Shown here in pieces: positions 1-5,987 of a stretch of 6,031 nt of DNA. Position numbers and translations under genes: made by a program. The stretch lies in contig JBJEPR010000053.1 of NCBI GenBank assembly GCA_051881335.1, positions 1 through 6,031 of the forward strand. Reading direction: 5' to 3'. The notes beneath the pieces were generated by a model that saw only the letters and a list, made by a program, of their open reading frames with translations, was not told where the DNA came from and did no database searches. Source of the stretch: Fimenecus sp051881335. GTDB lineage: Bacteria > Bacillota > Clostridia > Oscillospirales > Acutalibacteraceae. How positions within the stretch are numbered: position 1 is the stretch's first letter; the number at the start of each line of letters is the position of its first letter.

Positions 1-52
1 CTCATCTCTTATTTCTGTTTTTACTGTTTTCCCCAACATTTGACAAAGAGCC
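1..52 (-). mobile_element. putative insertion-sequence end (inward-facing tip at 52; element to the left)
   Basis: Read on the minus strand from position 52, the sequence begins GGCTCTTTGTCAAATGTTGG and continues GG. The same tip, GGCTCT-N5-AAATGTTGGGG, occurs on the plus strand at 5977-5998. The two copies match at 18 of 22 bases with identical spacing, and similarity fades inside the elements. Each tip points into the window, so each would be the end of an element lying outside it. As I recall, ISL3-family elements have terminal repeats starting with GGCTCT, which is the basis for the family suggestion. No transposase is visible, so this could also be a non-IS repeat or partly chance. No coding sequence is convincing in 1-127. 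Confidence 0.42.
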
Positions 53-66
53 TTTTTTGTTATGAT
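40..66 (+). promoter_or_regulatory. possible outward/hybrid promoter from the IS-like tip
   Basis: A perfect -35 hexamer TTGACA (40-45) lies inside the IS-like tip and reads rightwards out of it. TATGAT at 61-66 could serve as the -10, but the spacer is only 15 nt, shorter than the preferred 17. If used, it would be a hybrid promoter, with the -35 from the repeat and the -10 from the flanking DNA, driving the transporter gene. It is weaker on paper than the promoter just downstream at 66-94. Confidence 0.25.
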
Positions 67-94
67 TGCATTTTTTCTTTCTCTATGCTATACT
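66..94 (+). promoter_or_regulatory. sigma-A-type promoter with extended -10 for the MFS transporter gene
   Basis: TTGCAT (66-71) is followed by a 17-nt spacer and TATACT (89-94), and the -10 is preceded by TG at 86-87 (TGcTATACT), an extended -10. Transcription would start near 100-102, giving a leader of about 25 nt ahead of the ATG at 128. The GGAGG at 117-121 sits 6 nt from that ATG. Confidence 0.65.
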
Positions 95-127
95 TTTTTT
101 GTGAAAAAAGAATAATGGAGGGGTTAT

Positions 128-1495
128 ATGTCTCAGAATTCATCAAAACTCGGCGGTCGCATTTGGTTTAATGTAATTCTGTTCGGCTTTATGGGACAAA
201 TTGCGTGGGCAGTTGAAAATATGCTGTTTAACACCTTTTTGTATAATGCAATTTATAACGGTGCATCGCAAACAGCGGTCGATAACTCCATTGATGTGAT
301 GACGGCAATCAATCTGATGGTGGCGCTCAGTGCGCTTTGCGCGGTGTGCGCAACCTTTTTATTCGGAACTTGGAGTGACAAGGTGGGCAACCGCAAACGG
401 TTTATTGCTGTCGGCTATATTCTATGGGGCATCACAACGGCTGTGTTCGGCTTTATTTCGCGTGATAATACAGCGTCTTTGTTTCATTTGACCGATGAAA
501 TACAGATTTTAACCGTCACTGTAGCTATGGTTATCGTGATGGATTGTGTGATGACCTTTATCGGTTTGGGCGGAAATGATGCGGCCTTTAACGCGTGGGT
601 TACGGATGTTACCTCGACAAAGAACCGTGCAACCGTAGAGAGTGTATTGGCGATTTTGCCTTTAATTGCCACTGCGGCTGTGATGGGCCTTGCAGGTGCG
701 GTCAGCGGTATCGGGTATGATGTGTTTTTCATCGTGCTCGGCACGATTGTTTCTGTTTGTGGCATCATTGGCTTTGTTTCTTTAAAAGACGGTGAAATTC
801 ATACAGAGGTCAGTGAATCTTATTGGAAAGATTTATTATATGGCTTCAAACCGTCGGTTGTAAAAGAAAATAAGCGTTTGTATTTGGCACTCGTGGCGTA
901 TTGTTTGTCTGCCACGGCATTTCAGGTCTTTTTCCCGTATATTTTCATCTACCTCGGTAATGTCTTGAATTTCAGTTTAGATAGCGTCTTAGCTTCCTTA
1001 ACGCCGACGATTATCGCTGTGGCGGCAGTTGTGGTGATTTTCGCGATTGCATTGCTGGTTTTCACCGGAAAACTGATGGATAAATTCGGTAAAGAGAAGT
1101 TTTTGATTTTTTCTGTGTTGCTGTATGTTGCCGGACTTGTCGCCGCCGGTTTCGCTGAAAATGTGGTTGTGTTTTTCGTATGCGCAGTACCCGCCTTGTT
1201 GGGCTGGGCACTGTTCTCCATTGCGACGAACGCTTCGGTGCGCGATTTTATGCCTGCGGGTAAGGTCGGTGTGTTTCAGGGCATCCGTATGATATTTTAT
1301 GTGCTGATTCCGATGGTTGTAGGACCGTTTATCGGTAATTTGGTTTGCCGCGTTTCCTCTGTAACCTATACCAATGATTACGGGGTTGTAACTTCTGCAC
1401 CGGGTGCTGTGATGTTTTGGGCGTCTGCCGCAGTAGCGATTTTCATTTTAATTCCGGTTACGATTTTGAAAAAGAAATACCGTACGAACAATTAA
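128..1495 (+). CDS. MFS transporter, GPH/sugar-transport-like (12 TM)
   Basis: A 455-residue polytopic membrane protein, probably a proton- or cation-coupled secondary transporter. About twelve hydrophobic segments can be traced, roughly at residues 14-32, 60-80, 92-110, 130-148, 173-192, 198-218, 252-275, 293-312, 325-342, 346-366, 385-405 and 428-446. MFS signature loops are present after TM2 (GTWSDKVGNRKR, residues 80-91) and in the matching place of the second half (GKLMDKFGKEK, 314-324), so both six-helix halves are intact. The cytoplasmic stretch WVTDVTSTKNRATVESV (157-173) resembles the D-T/P-R element of glycoside-pentoside-hexuronide and SLC45-like carriers. That suggests a sugar or glycoside substrate, but nothing in the window identifies it. 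The start follows GGAGG at 117-121. The gene is monocistronic: it has its own promoter and terminator. Confident for MFS, moderate for the GPH-like subgroup. Confidence 0.88.
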   Translation: MSQNSSKLGGRIWFNVILFGFMGQIAWAVENMLFNTFLYNAIYNGASQTAVDNSIDVMTAINLMVALSALCAVCATFLFGTWSDKVGNRKRFIAVGYILWGITTAVFGFISRDNTASLFHLTDEIQILTVTVAMVIVMDCVMTFIGLGGNDAAFNAWVTDVTSTKNRATVESVLAILPLIATAAVMGLAGAVSGIGYDVFFIVLGTIVSVCGIIGFVSLKDGEIHTEVSESYWKDLLYGFKPSVVKENKRLYLALVAYCLSATAFQVFFPYIFIYLGNVLNFSLDSVLASLTPTIIAVAAVVVIFAIALLVFTGKLMDKFGKEKFLIFSVLLYVAGLVAAGFAENVVVFFVCAVPALLGWALFSIATNASVRDFMPAGKVGVFQGIRMIFYVLIPMVVGPFIGNLVCRVSSVTYTNDYGVVTSAPGAVMFWASAAVAIFILIPVTILKKKYRTNN

Positions 1496-1508
1496 AGCTA
1501 TATTTTGG

Positions 1509-1540
1509 GGGGACTGCGTATGTTTGCAGTCCCTTTTCTT
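1509..1540 (+). terminator. intrinsic terminator after the transporter gene
   Basis: A perfect 8-bp stem, GGGACTGC (1510-1517) with GCAGTCCC (1526-1533), encloses an 8-nt loop and is followed by TTTTCTTTT. A G-T pair (1509/1534) can extend the stem. It lies 14 nt past the TAA at 1493-1495 and separates the transporter from the downstream operon. Confidence 0.9.
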
Positions 1541-1557
1541 TTATTTGTGGATTTTAC

Positions 1558-1586
1558 TTTTAAAACGGATCGGAATATGTTATACT
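1558..1586 (+). promoter_or_regulatory. extended -10 promoter of the LCP-transglutaminase-folate operon
   Basis: TATACT at 1581-1586 is preceded by TG at 1578-1579 (TGtTATACT), an extended -10 nearly identical to that of the transporter (TATGcTATACT versus TATGtTATACT). The best -35 at 17-nt spacing is poor (TTTTAA, 1558-1563), as often tolerated with an extended -10. A start near 1592-1594 gives a leader of only about 30 nt. That leaves no room for a tetrahydrofolate riboswitch or other structured leader. Confidence 0.6.
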
Positions 1587-1609
1587 ATTCTTGCTTTAGT
1601 ATGTGTGAC

Positions 1610-1614
1610 GGGAG
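1610..1614 (+). promoter_or_regulatory. ribosome binding site that decides the LCP gene start
   Basis: GGGAG ends at 1614 and directly abuts an in-frame ATG at 1615, which leaves no spacer. It stands 9 nt before the next in-frame ATG at 1624. The downstream ATG is therefore the better start and gives the basic N-terminus MRKKKEL. Confidence 0.6.
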
Positions 1615-1623
1615 ATGGACGGT

Positions 1624-2466
1624 ATGCGCAAGAAAAAAGAACTTCGTTTTACAAGCGAAAAACAGGAAAAAACGAAGCGTTTTCGTGCGTTTATCGTTGC
1701 GTTTGTCGCTTTTGTTTTGGTACTCGGCAGTGTGTCTACCTTAATATTTATGAAATCCTTGAATTTTGATTTGCAGAATTTGCTGAAATCCCCTGAAAAC
1801 ACAGCGTTACCCTCCGAAACAACTACGGAAGCTGTACTTCCTGTGACCGTTCGGGATTCTGCCGTGTTGTTAGTTTGCTATGATACCGACAAGCAACTTA
1901 CGCTGTTGGCGATTTTGCGAACCGATGCTGAAACGAATATCCTGTCCGTATGTGCGTTGGAACCCGATTCTAAAACGATACCCAATTTGGAGGCGGACTT
2001 GCAAACTGTATTTGAAAAAAACGGTATGGCAGGTTTAAAAAGTGCGGTTTCCTCTGCTTACGGGATACAAATAGACCGTTATATCAAATTGACGGAAAGC
2101 AATTTGAAAAAAGTAATTTCAGCGGTAGGGGATATTTCTATGCAAATTCCCGAATCGATTGCTTATCGCGGCGAGGATTTCAGTTTATTTTTAGATGCAG
2201 GTGTCCAAACCTTGACAGGGGATTTATTTACAAAATATCTGCGATTTACCGATGTAAGCGGTCGTAGTCAAGCCACTGCCGCCTTAGTCGAAGCAACTTT
2301 GCAATCGATGAGTGGGAGCAACCGTGAAAAGCAGTTTAACACATTGTTTAATCTCTCTGATACGGATTTTTCCATTGTAGATTTAACGGATACAAATGGC
2401 CTTGTCAATGTTTATGTTGCTTTACGGGACAATGTTACGATACAGCAACTGCAGATCGCACAGTAA
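1624..2466 (+). CDS. LytR-CpsA-Psr (LCP)-like membrane protein, short and degenerate
   Basis: A 280-residue protein with a basic cytoplasmic N-terminus (1-20), one membrane segment (about 21-43), a Thr/Ser/Pro-containing linker (about 57-76) and an extracytoplasmic domain. The latter follows the LCP fold order: VRDSAVLLVCYDTDKQLTLLAILR (77-99, split by family convention into two strands), YGIQIDRYIKLTESNLKKVI (146-165), AVGDISMQIPE (167-177), LDAGVQTLTGDLFTKYLRF (190-208) and GRSQATAALVEATL (213-226). LCP enzymes transfer undecaprenyl-linked polymers such as teichoic acids or capsule to peptidoglycan. Here, by eye alignment, the usual 'PRD' arginine is Pro114, the second Arg of the RFR motif is Thr209 and the Arg of the GR..RQ motif is missing; Arg207 and Arg214 remain. 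Transferase activity is therefore doubtful, and a regulatory or scaffold role is possible. The TAA overlaps the next gene's AAGGAG. Confidence 0.72.
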   Translation: MRKKKELRFTSEKQEKTKRFRAFIVAFVAFVLVLGSVSTLIFMKSLNFDLQNLLKSPENTALPSETTTEAVLPVTVRDSAVLLVCYDTDKQLTLLAILRTDAETNILSVCALEPDSKTIPNLEADLQTVFEKNGMAGLKSAVSSAYGIQIDRYIKLTESNLKKVISAVGDISMQIPESIAYRGEDFSLFLDAGVQTLTGDLFTKYLRFTDVSGRSQATAALVEATLQSMSGSNREKQFNTLFNLSDTDFSIVDLTDTNGLVNVYVALRDNVTIQQLQIAQ

Positions 2467-2475
2467 GGAGTCTGT

Positions 2476-3621
2476 ATGAAGAAGGCAAGATTACTTTTGG
2501 TTGCTGCTGTATTGATATGGGTTGTTGTTCTATGCAAATGTGTAGATATTCGTATGTGGATTCCGACCGATTTTTCCGCGGCGGAAGCAGAAATCGCGCA
2601 TAATGCCGTCGAGGAAACTCGATATTATTACGAGAATTTATCAAATGAGGGCAAAATTGCCTATAATGAAATATTGTCTCAAATCCGAAATCACCCTGCG
2701 GAAATTGAAATTCCGGTACTCGATGAGGAAGAATTTCAAAAAATGTTTCAAGCATTGTCTTATGACAATCCGGATTTGCTGTGTATGCGCAATGAAAGCC
2801 AGATTGTAAAACGCGGTGCAAAAGCCTATTTCGTACCGCAGTATACTTGCGATGCAGAAACCTGCAATGCCCATTCGGCGGCGTTGGACGCGGTCGTTCA
2901 AGAAATATTGTGCGGTGTTCCGGCGGAAGCAAGCGCTTACGAAGTTGAATTATATTTGCACGATACGATTTGTGCCCGTCTGATCTATGAAACGCAGGAT
3001 AGCACCGTCGGGTATACAGCCTACGACGCGTTGGTGTTGGGCAAAGCCGTTTGCGAAGGGTATGCGCGGTCTTTACAACTCTTGCTAAATCGCGTCGGCA
3101 TTCAGAATTATTTGGTAACAGGAACAGGCGTGAATGCCGACGGCGACTCGGAAGGGCATATGTGGAATTTGGTTACCATAGAAGGGCAGAAGTATTATGT
3201 AGATGCCACTTGGGATGACTTGGATTCAGTTTCTATTGACCGATACAGTCGCTCCTATTTTAATGTGTCTGATGCAGATATTCAAGGAAACCACTTGGAT
3301 ATGACGCCGTCTGTCAATCAATGCATTTATGAGCAATATAACTATTTTGTGTATGAGCATTTGTTGTTTAAAGAATATAATACAGCGACGCGTGCTTGTA
3401 TAGAAGATTGTATCAAGAACGCCTTGCAGAACGGCGAGACCACTTTTGAGATACGCTTTGCAAACAGTGCAATCTATGCAGAAGCATTTTCGGATTTGAT
3501 TGAGAACGGTGTTATTTATAATTTGGCACGGAATGCAGACCGCAATTTTTTAAAGAAGTATTCAGATATTATGTATGTGCAAGATGCGCAAATGCTGACG
3601 ATACAGTTTGCATTTGTATGA
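2476..3621 (+). CDS. transglutaminase-like domain protein, membrane-anchored or secreted
   Basis: A 381-residue protein. Residues 4-20 form a hydrophobic signal or anchor helix after a KK start. There is no good lipobox, since Leu precedes Cys20. Residues 30-150 are mostly helical and polar and not recognised. The transglutaminase/protease-like core spans about 155-250, with the triad visible as Cys193 (GKAVCEGYARS), His228 (EGHMWNLV) and Asp243 (YYVDATWDD), all in canonical spacing. Such bacterial proteins may cleave or cross-link cell-surface proteins or peptidoglycan-linked peptides; the substrate is unknown. The C-terminal ~100 residues (about 285-381) have no assigned domain. Eleven Cys residues, including a CDAETC cluster at 125-130, are notable for an exported protein. 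The start follows AAGGAG (2465-2470), 5 nt from the ATG and 9 nt after the LCP stop, so the two genes are almost certainly co-translated from one message. Confidence 0.85.
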   Translation: MKKARLLLVAAVLIWVVVLCKCVDIRMWIPTDFSAAEAEIAHNAVEETRYYYENLSNEGKIAYNEILSQIRNHPAEIEIPVLDEEEFQKMFQALSYDNPDLLCMRNESQIVKRGAKAYFVPQYTCDAETCNAHSAALDAVVQEILCGVPAEASAYEVELYLHDTICARLIYETQDSTVGYTAYDALVLGKAVCEGYARSLQLLLNRVGIQNYLVTGTGVNADGDSEGHMWNLVTIEGQKYYVDATWDDLDSVSIDRYSRSYFNVSDADIQGNHLDMTPSVNQCIYEQYNYFVYEHLLFKEYNTATRACIEDCIKNALQNGETTFEIRFANSAIYAEAFSDLIENGVIYNLARNADRNFLKKYSDIMYVQDAQMLTIQFAFV

Positions 3622-3637
3622 GATAAGGAGTAGCTTT

Positions 3638-4198
3638 ATGGACAAACAACGGATAGAAAACGCTGTGCGGGAAATCCTGCTGGCTATCGGGGAAGACCCG
3701 GACCGCGAGGGGCTGCAGGAAACGCCAAAGCGTGTAGCAAATATGTATGCTGAAATTTTTTCGGGACTGGAGGACGACCCGAAACGGCATTTAAAAATTT
3801 TTAATGAATCCAAAAATGATGAAATGGTTGTTGTGCGCGATATTCCGATGTACTCTATGTGCGAACATCATTTATTGCCGTTTGTCGGAAAAGCGCATAT
3901 TGCGTATATTCCGTCTGACGGAAAGGTGATCGGGCTTTCAAAGCTTGCGCGTATTGTGGATAGTTTTTCTAAAAAACCGCAGTTACAAGAACGGCTGACT
4001 TCACAGATTGCAGATTTTTTGGAGGAGAATTTGTCTCCGAAAGGTGTTGCTGTTGTGATTGAGGCGGAACATTTGTGTATGACAATGCGCGGCGCGCGTG
4101 CGGCGGGCGCAAAAACGCAAACTTCAGCTCTGCGCGGTATTATGCGAAAAGATGCACGCACTCGGGCTGAAGCAATGTCACTTTTGCGGGGAGAATGA
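3638..4198 (+). CDS. folE: GTP cyclohydrolase I (type IA)
   Basis: A 186-residue cytoplasmic enzyme that converts GTP to 7,8-dihydroneopterin triphosphate and formate, the first step of folate synthesis. The Zn site is complete: Cys75 and His78 in MCEHHLLPF, and Cys147 in EAEHLCMTMRGAR. The C-terminal signature GAKTQTSALRG (157-167) is of the B. subtilis MtrA/FolE kind, and IGLSKLARIVDSFSKKPQLQERLT (98-121, split here only by position) is canonical. Length is normal for the family. The start at 3638 is chosen because AAGGAG (3625-3630) lies 7 nt upstream; an in-frame ATG at 3608 lies inside the transglutaminase gene and has no such site. It begins 16 nt after that gene's stop. No promoter, terminator or riboswitch is visible in that gap. 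Confidence 0.97.
   Translation: MDKQRIENAVREILLAIGEDPDREGLQETPKRVANMYAEIFSGLEDDPKRHLKIFNESKNDEMVVVRDIPMYSMCEHHLLPFVGKAHIAYIPSDGKVIGLSKLARIVDSFSKKPQLQERLTSQIADFLEENLSPKGVAVVIEAEHLCMTMRGARAAGAKTQTSALRGIMRKDARTRAEAMSLLRGE
4188..4193 (+). promoter_or_regulatory. ribosome binding site that decides the folP start
   Basis: GGGGAG lies within the last codons of folE. It is 7 nt from the ATG at 4201 but only 1 nt from the in-frame ATG at 4195. The later ATG has optimal spacing, so folP most likely starts 2 nt after the folE stop rather than at the overlapping ATGA. Confidence 0.6.
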
Positions 4199-4200
4199 AT

Positions 4201-5043
4201 ATGTATTATTTCCGAGGAAACGGCTTTTCCTTTCCGCTCAATACCCGTACCTATATTATGGGAATTTTGAATGTGACGCCCGATTCTTTTTTTGACGGCG
4301 GGAAATGGAATTCGCCGCAAATTGCTTTGCAGCATGCGCTGGAAATGGAAAAAGACGGCACTGATTTACTGGATATCGGGGCACAATCTACCAGACCTGG
4401 GCACACGCCGCTTTCCGATGCAGAGGAATTGCAAGTGCTCAAACAGTTTTTGCCGCTGATTGCAAAGCAAGTGAAAATCCCGATTTCTGTGGATACATTT
4501 TATCCGCTCGTGGCGGAATATGCTTTGCAAAACGGTGCGCAAATCGTCAATGATGTCAGCGGTGTTTTTTCAGATAAAATGGCGGACATCGTCAATCGGT
4601 ATCACGCCGGTTGGATCGTAATGCACAGCGGAAACAGCAATTCAGATACCGTTGCAAAGTATCCGCACGGCGTTACACAAGATGTTCTCTCCTTTTTTGA
4701 CCGTATGCAGGAAAAATGCGAAATGTGCGGTATCAACGCAGAACAGCTTTGCTTTGATATGGGAATCGGATTTGGAAAGAGCCACGCAGATAATTTGGAG
4801 TTAATACGCAATGTTTCACAACTGAAACGGAAAGACCGCGCGTTGTTGACGGCACTTTCCTGTAAGCGCGTGGTTGCAAATGAGACCGGTGTCGATGGGG
4901 ATGACCGTTTGTATGGAACAGTCGCGGCAGATACACTTGCTATTGCAGGCGGTACGGATTTTATTCGCGTGCATCACATTCGCGAGTCGGTACTTGCGGC
5001 GAAAATGGCAGACGCACTGGTAAGGGAGAAAAAGAATGGATAA
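4201..5043 (+). CDS. folP: dihydropteroate synthase
   Basis: A 280-residue TIM-barrel enzyme that condenses 6-hydroxymethyl-dihydropterin pyrophosphate with p-aminobenzoate; it is the sulfonamide target. Visible motifs: MGILNVTPDSFFDGG (20-34, Asn24), the pABA/sulfa loop GAQSTRPG (60-67), ISVDTF (95-100, Asp98), IVNDVSG (115-121, Asn117), FDMGIGFGK (185-193, Asp186), SCK (220-222, Lys222), RLYGTVAA (236-243) and IRVHHI (255-260, Arg256 and His258). All main pterin- and phosphate-binding residues are kept. Three usually conserved spots differ: GGES is GAQS (Gln62), DPG is DMG (Met187), and SRK is SCK (Cys221). The MH-x-x-G loop is also unusual (VMHSGNSNSD, 140-149). An ATG at 4195 overlapping the folE stop is the alternative start. 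The 3' end overlaps folB by 8 nt. Confidence 0.95.
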   Translation: MYYFRGNGFSFPLNTRTYIMGILNVTPDSFFDGGKWNSPQIALQHALEMEKDGTDLLDIGAQSTRPGHTPLSDAEELQVLKQFLPLIAKQVKIPISVDTFYPLVAEYALQNGAQIVNDVSGVFSDKMADIVNRYHAGWIVMHSGNSNSDTVAKYPHGVTQDVLSFFDRMQEKCEMCGINAEQLCFDMGIGFGKSHADNLELIRNVSQLKRKDRALLTALSCKRVVANETGVDGDDRLYGTVAADTLAIAGGTDFIRVHHIRESVLAAKMADALVREKKNG

Positions 5044-5425
5044 AATTATCATCAAAGGCTTAAAGCTGTATGCATACCACGGTGTAAATCCCGAGGAAAA
5101 AGAAGCAGGTCAGATGTTTATTTTAGACATCACTTGTTTTGTTTCCCTGTGTGTGCCTTGTAAAACCGATTGTGTTGACGATACAGTCAGCTATGCGAAG
5201 ATTTTAAAAACTGCACGCGCGGCGTTTCTTTCAGATAAATTTGATTTGTTAGAAAAGGCAGCAGAGTGCGTTGCAACAGTTGTCCTCAATCAATTTGCGC
5301 CAGTGCAGGCGGTCACGGTTTGCGTAAAAAAGCCACAGGCACCTATGAAAGCGGATTTTGACTATGTTGCGGTAGAAATCACAAGAGAGCGTTTAACGGA
5401 CACGGCAGGGGAGACAGAGGAATGA
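5036..5425 (+). CDS. folB: dihydroneopterin aldolase
   Basis: A 129-residue cytoplasmic enzyme, typically an octamer, that cleaves 7,8-dihydroneopterin to 6-hydroxymethyl-7,8-dihydropterin and glycolaldehyde. The family pattern is clear: IIIKGLKLYAYHGVNPEEKE (4-23) with the catalytic-region Glu21, DDTVSYAKI (48-56) with Tyr53, LLEKAAE (71-77) with pterin-binding Glu73, and VCVKKPQAPM (95-104) with Lys98 at the position of the catalytic lysine (by comparison with the S. aureus enzyme). Length is normal. AGGGAG (5023-5028) sits 7 nt upstream of the ATG inside folP; the gene overlaps folP by 8 nt and folK by 4 nt (ATGA). This points to translational coupling and matched dosage along the pathway. 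Confidence 0.96.
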   Translation: MDKIIIKGLKLYAYHGVNPEEKEAGQMFILDITCFVSLCVPCKTDCVDDTVSYAKILKTARAAFLSDKFDLLEKAAECVATVVLNQFAPVQAVTVCVKKPQAPMKADFDYVAVEITRERLTDTAGETEE

Positions 5426-5901
5426 AAGCGGTATTAGGGCTTGGTACAAACATTGGTGACCGTTTGCAAAATTTGAACGATGCGCTTGCCGCCTTGTCAC
5501 GCTTGCCACATACAAAAATCTTAAAAAGTTCACTGATTTATGAAACAAAGCCGTATGGCTACAAAGAGCAGGCAGATTTTTTGAATATGGCTGTGGAAAT
5601 TGAAACTGAATTTGCACCGCAAATTCTTTTGGGTGCTTGTCTCGGAATTGAAGCCGGACTTGGCAGAGAACGGCAATTTAAAAACGGCCCACGCATTATG
5701 GATATTGATGTTTTGCTCGCAGAGAACTTTTCTTCTGATACGCCACACCTGCGGGTGCCACACCCGGAAATTCGCAATCGCTCTTTCGTTTTACAGCCAC
5801 TGATGGATTTGTTCCCGAACGGTATCGCATACGATTTTTCGTTTTCTGATGCTTATCACAGTCACCCGATGACGGATATTTGGGTATATACGGCCGAATA
5901 A
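5422..5901 (+). CDS. folK: 6-hydroxymethyl-7,8-dihydropterin pyrophosphokinase
   Basis: A 159-residue HPPK that transfers pyrophosphate from ATP to 6-hydroxymethyl-dihydropterin, supplying the substrate of FolP. Seen directly: the N-terminal LGLGTNIGDRLQNL (5-18); YETKPYG (40-46), part of the pterin pocket and flexible loop; the ATP/Mg region LGRERQFKNGPRIMDIDVLL (80-99) with the two Mg-binding aspartates Asp94 and Asp96; and VPHPEIRNRSFVLQPL (112-127), where the His and Arg residues contact ATP. Length is typical and the enzyme looks intact. The ATG overlaps the folB TGA; GGGGAG at 5408-5413 stands 8 nt upstream. It is the last gene of the operon and is followed by a terminator. Confidence 0.96.
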   Translation: MKAVLGLGTNIGDRLQNLNDALAALSRLPHTKILKSSLIYETKPYGYKEQADFLNMAVEIETEFAPQILLGACLGIEAGLGRERQFKNGPRIMDIDVLLAENFSSDTPHLRVPHPEIRNRSFVLQPLMDLFPNGIAYDFSFSDAYHSHPMTDIWVYTAE

Positions 5902-5913
5902 TCTATTGATAAA

Positions 5914-5960
5914 AAAGCACTCCGCATTGTCCGTAAAGGTAATGCGGAGTGTTCCTTTTT
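5914..5960 (+). terminator. intrinsic terminator of the folate operon
   Basis: The perfect 10-bp stem ACTCCGCATT (5919-5928) with AATGCGGAGT (5941-5950) is extended by C-G (5918/5951), G-T (5917/5952) and A-T (5916/5953). It encloses a 12-nt loop and is followed by TTCCTTTTT. An A-run before the stem (5911-5916) could make it weakly bidirectional. It lies 13 nt or more past the folK TAA. Confidence 0.88.
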
Positions 5961-5987
5961 GCTTGTTATATAGATAGGCTCTATAAT
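5959..5987 (+). promoter_or_regulatory. possible promoter reading right into the IS-like element
   Basis: TTGCTT (5959-5964) is separated by 17 nt from a perfect TATAAT (5982-5987). The -10 lies inside the IS-like tip and the -35 in flanking DNA, partly in the folate terminator's T-run. It would start transcription near 5993-5995 towards a gene outside the window, plausibly a transposase. Only half of the -35 matches consensus. Confidence 0.35.

Noticed and set aside
1..127. Open plus-strand frame entering from the left edge
   Set aside because: The frame stays open for the first 127 bases, but the translation is Phe/Cys/Tyr-rich from T-runs and overlaps promoter elements, so it does not look coding.
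484..1221. Minus-strand open frames (484-768 and 949-1221) inside the transporter
   Set aside because: They are antisense to membrane-segment codons, Thr/Ala-rich as expected of shadows, and have no matching family.
1587..1623. Tetrahydrofolate riboswitch or other leader RNA before the folate operon
   Set aside because: The leader from the predicted start is only about 30 nt, and the 16-nt gap before folE is also too short to hold an aptamer.
1505..1769. Plus-strand short open frames starting in the intergenic region
   Set aside because: They start inside the terminator hairpin and run over the promoter and the 5' part of the LCP gene in other frames. There is no RBS, and the composition is not protein-like.
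2435..2932. Minus-strand open frame of 165 codons
   Set aside because: It lies opposite the well-supported transglutaminase-like gene, has low-complexity, His/Pro/Arg-rich content and no recognisable domain. It is a shadow frame.
3608..3637. Upstream in-frame start for folE at 3608
   Set aside because: It would overlap the transglutaminase end and lacks a Shine-Dalgarno sequence, whereas ATG 3638 has AAGGAG at 7 nt and gives a family-typical N-terminus.
3868..4335. Minus-strand open frame of 155 codons
   Set aside because: It is fully antisense to folE and folP, both of which carry complete family motifs. No RBS or domain supports it.
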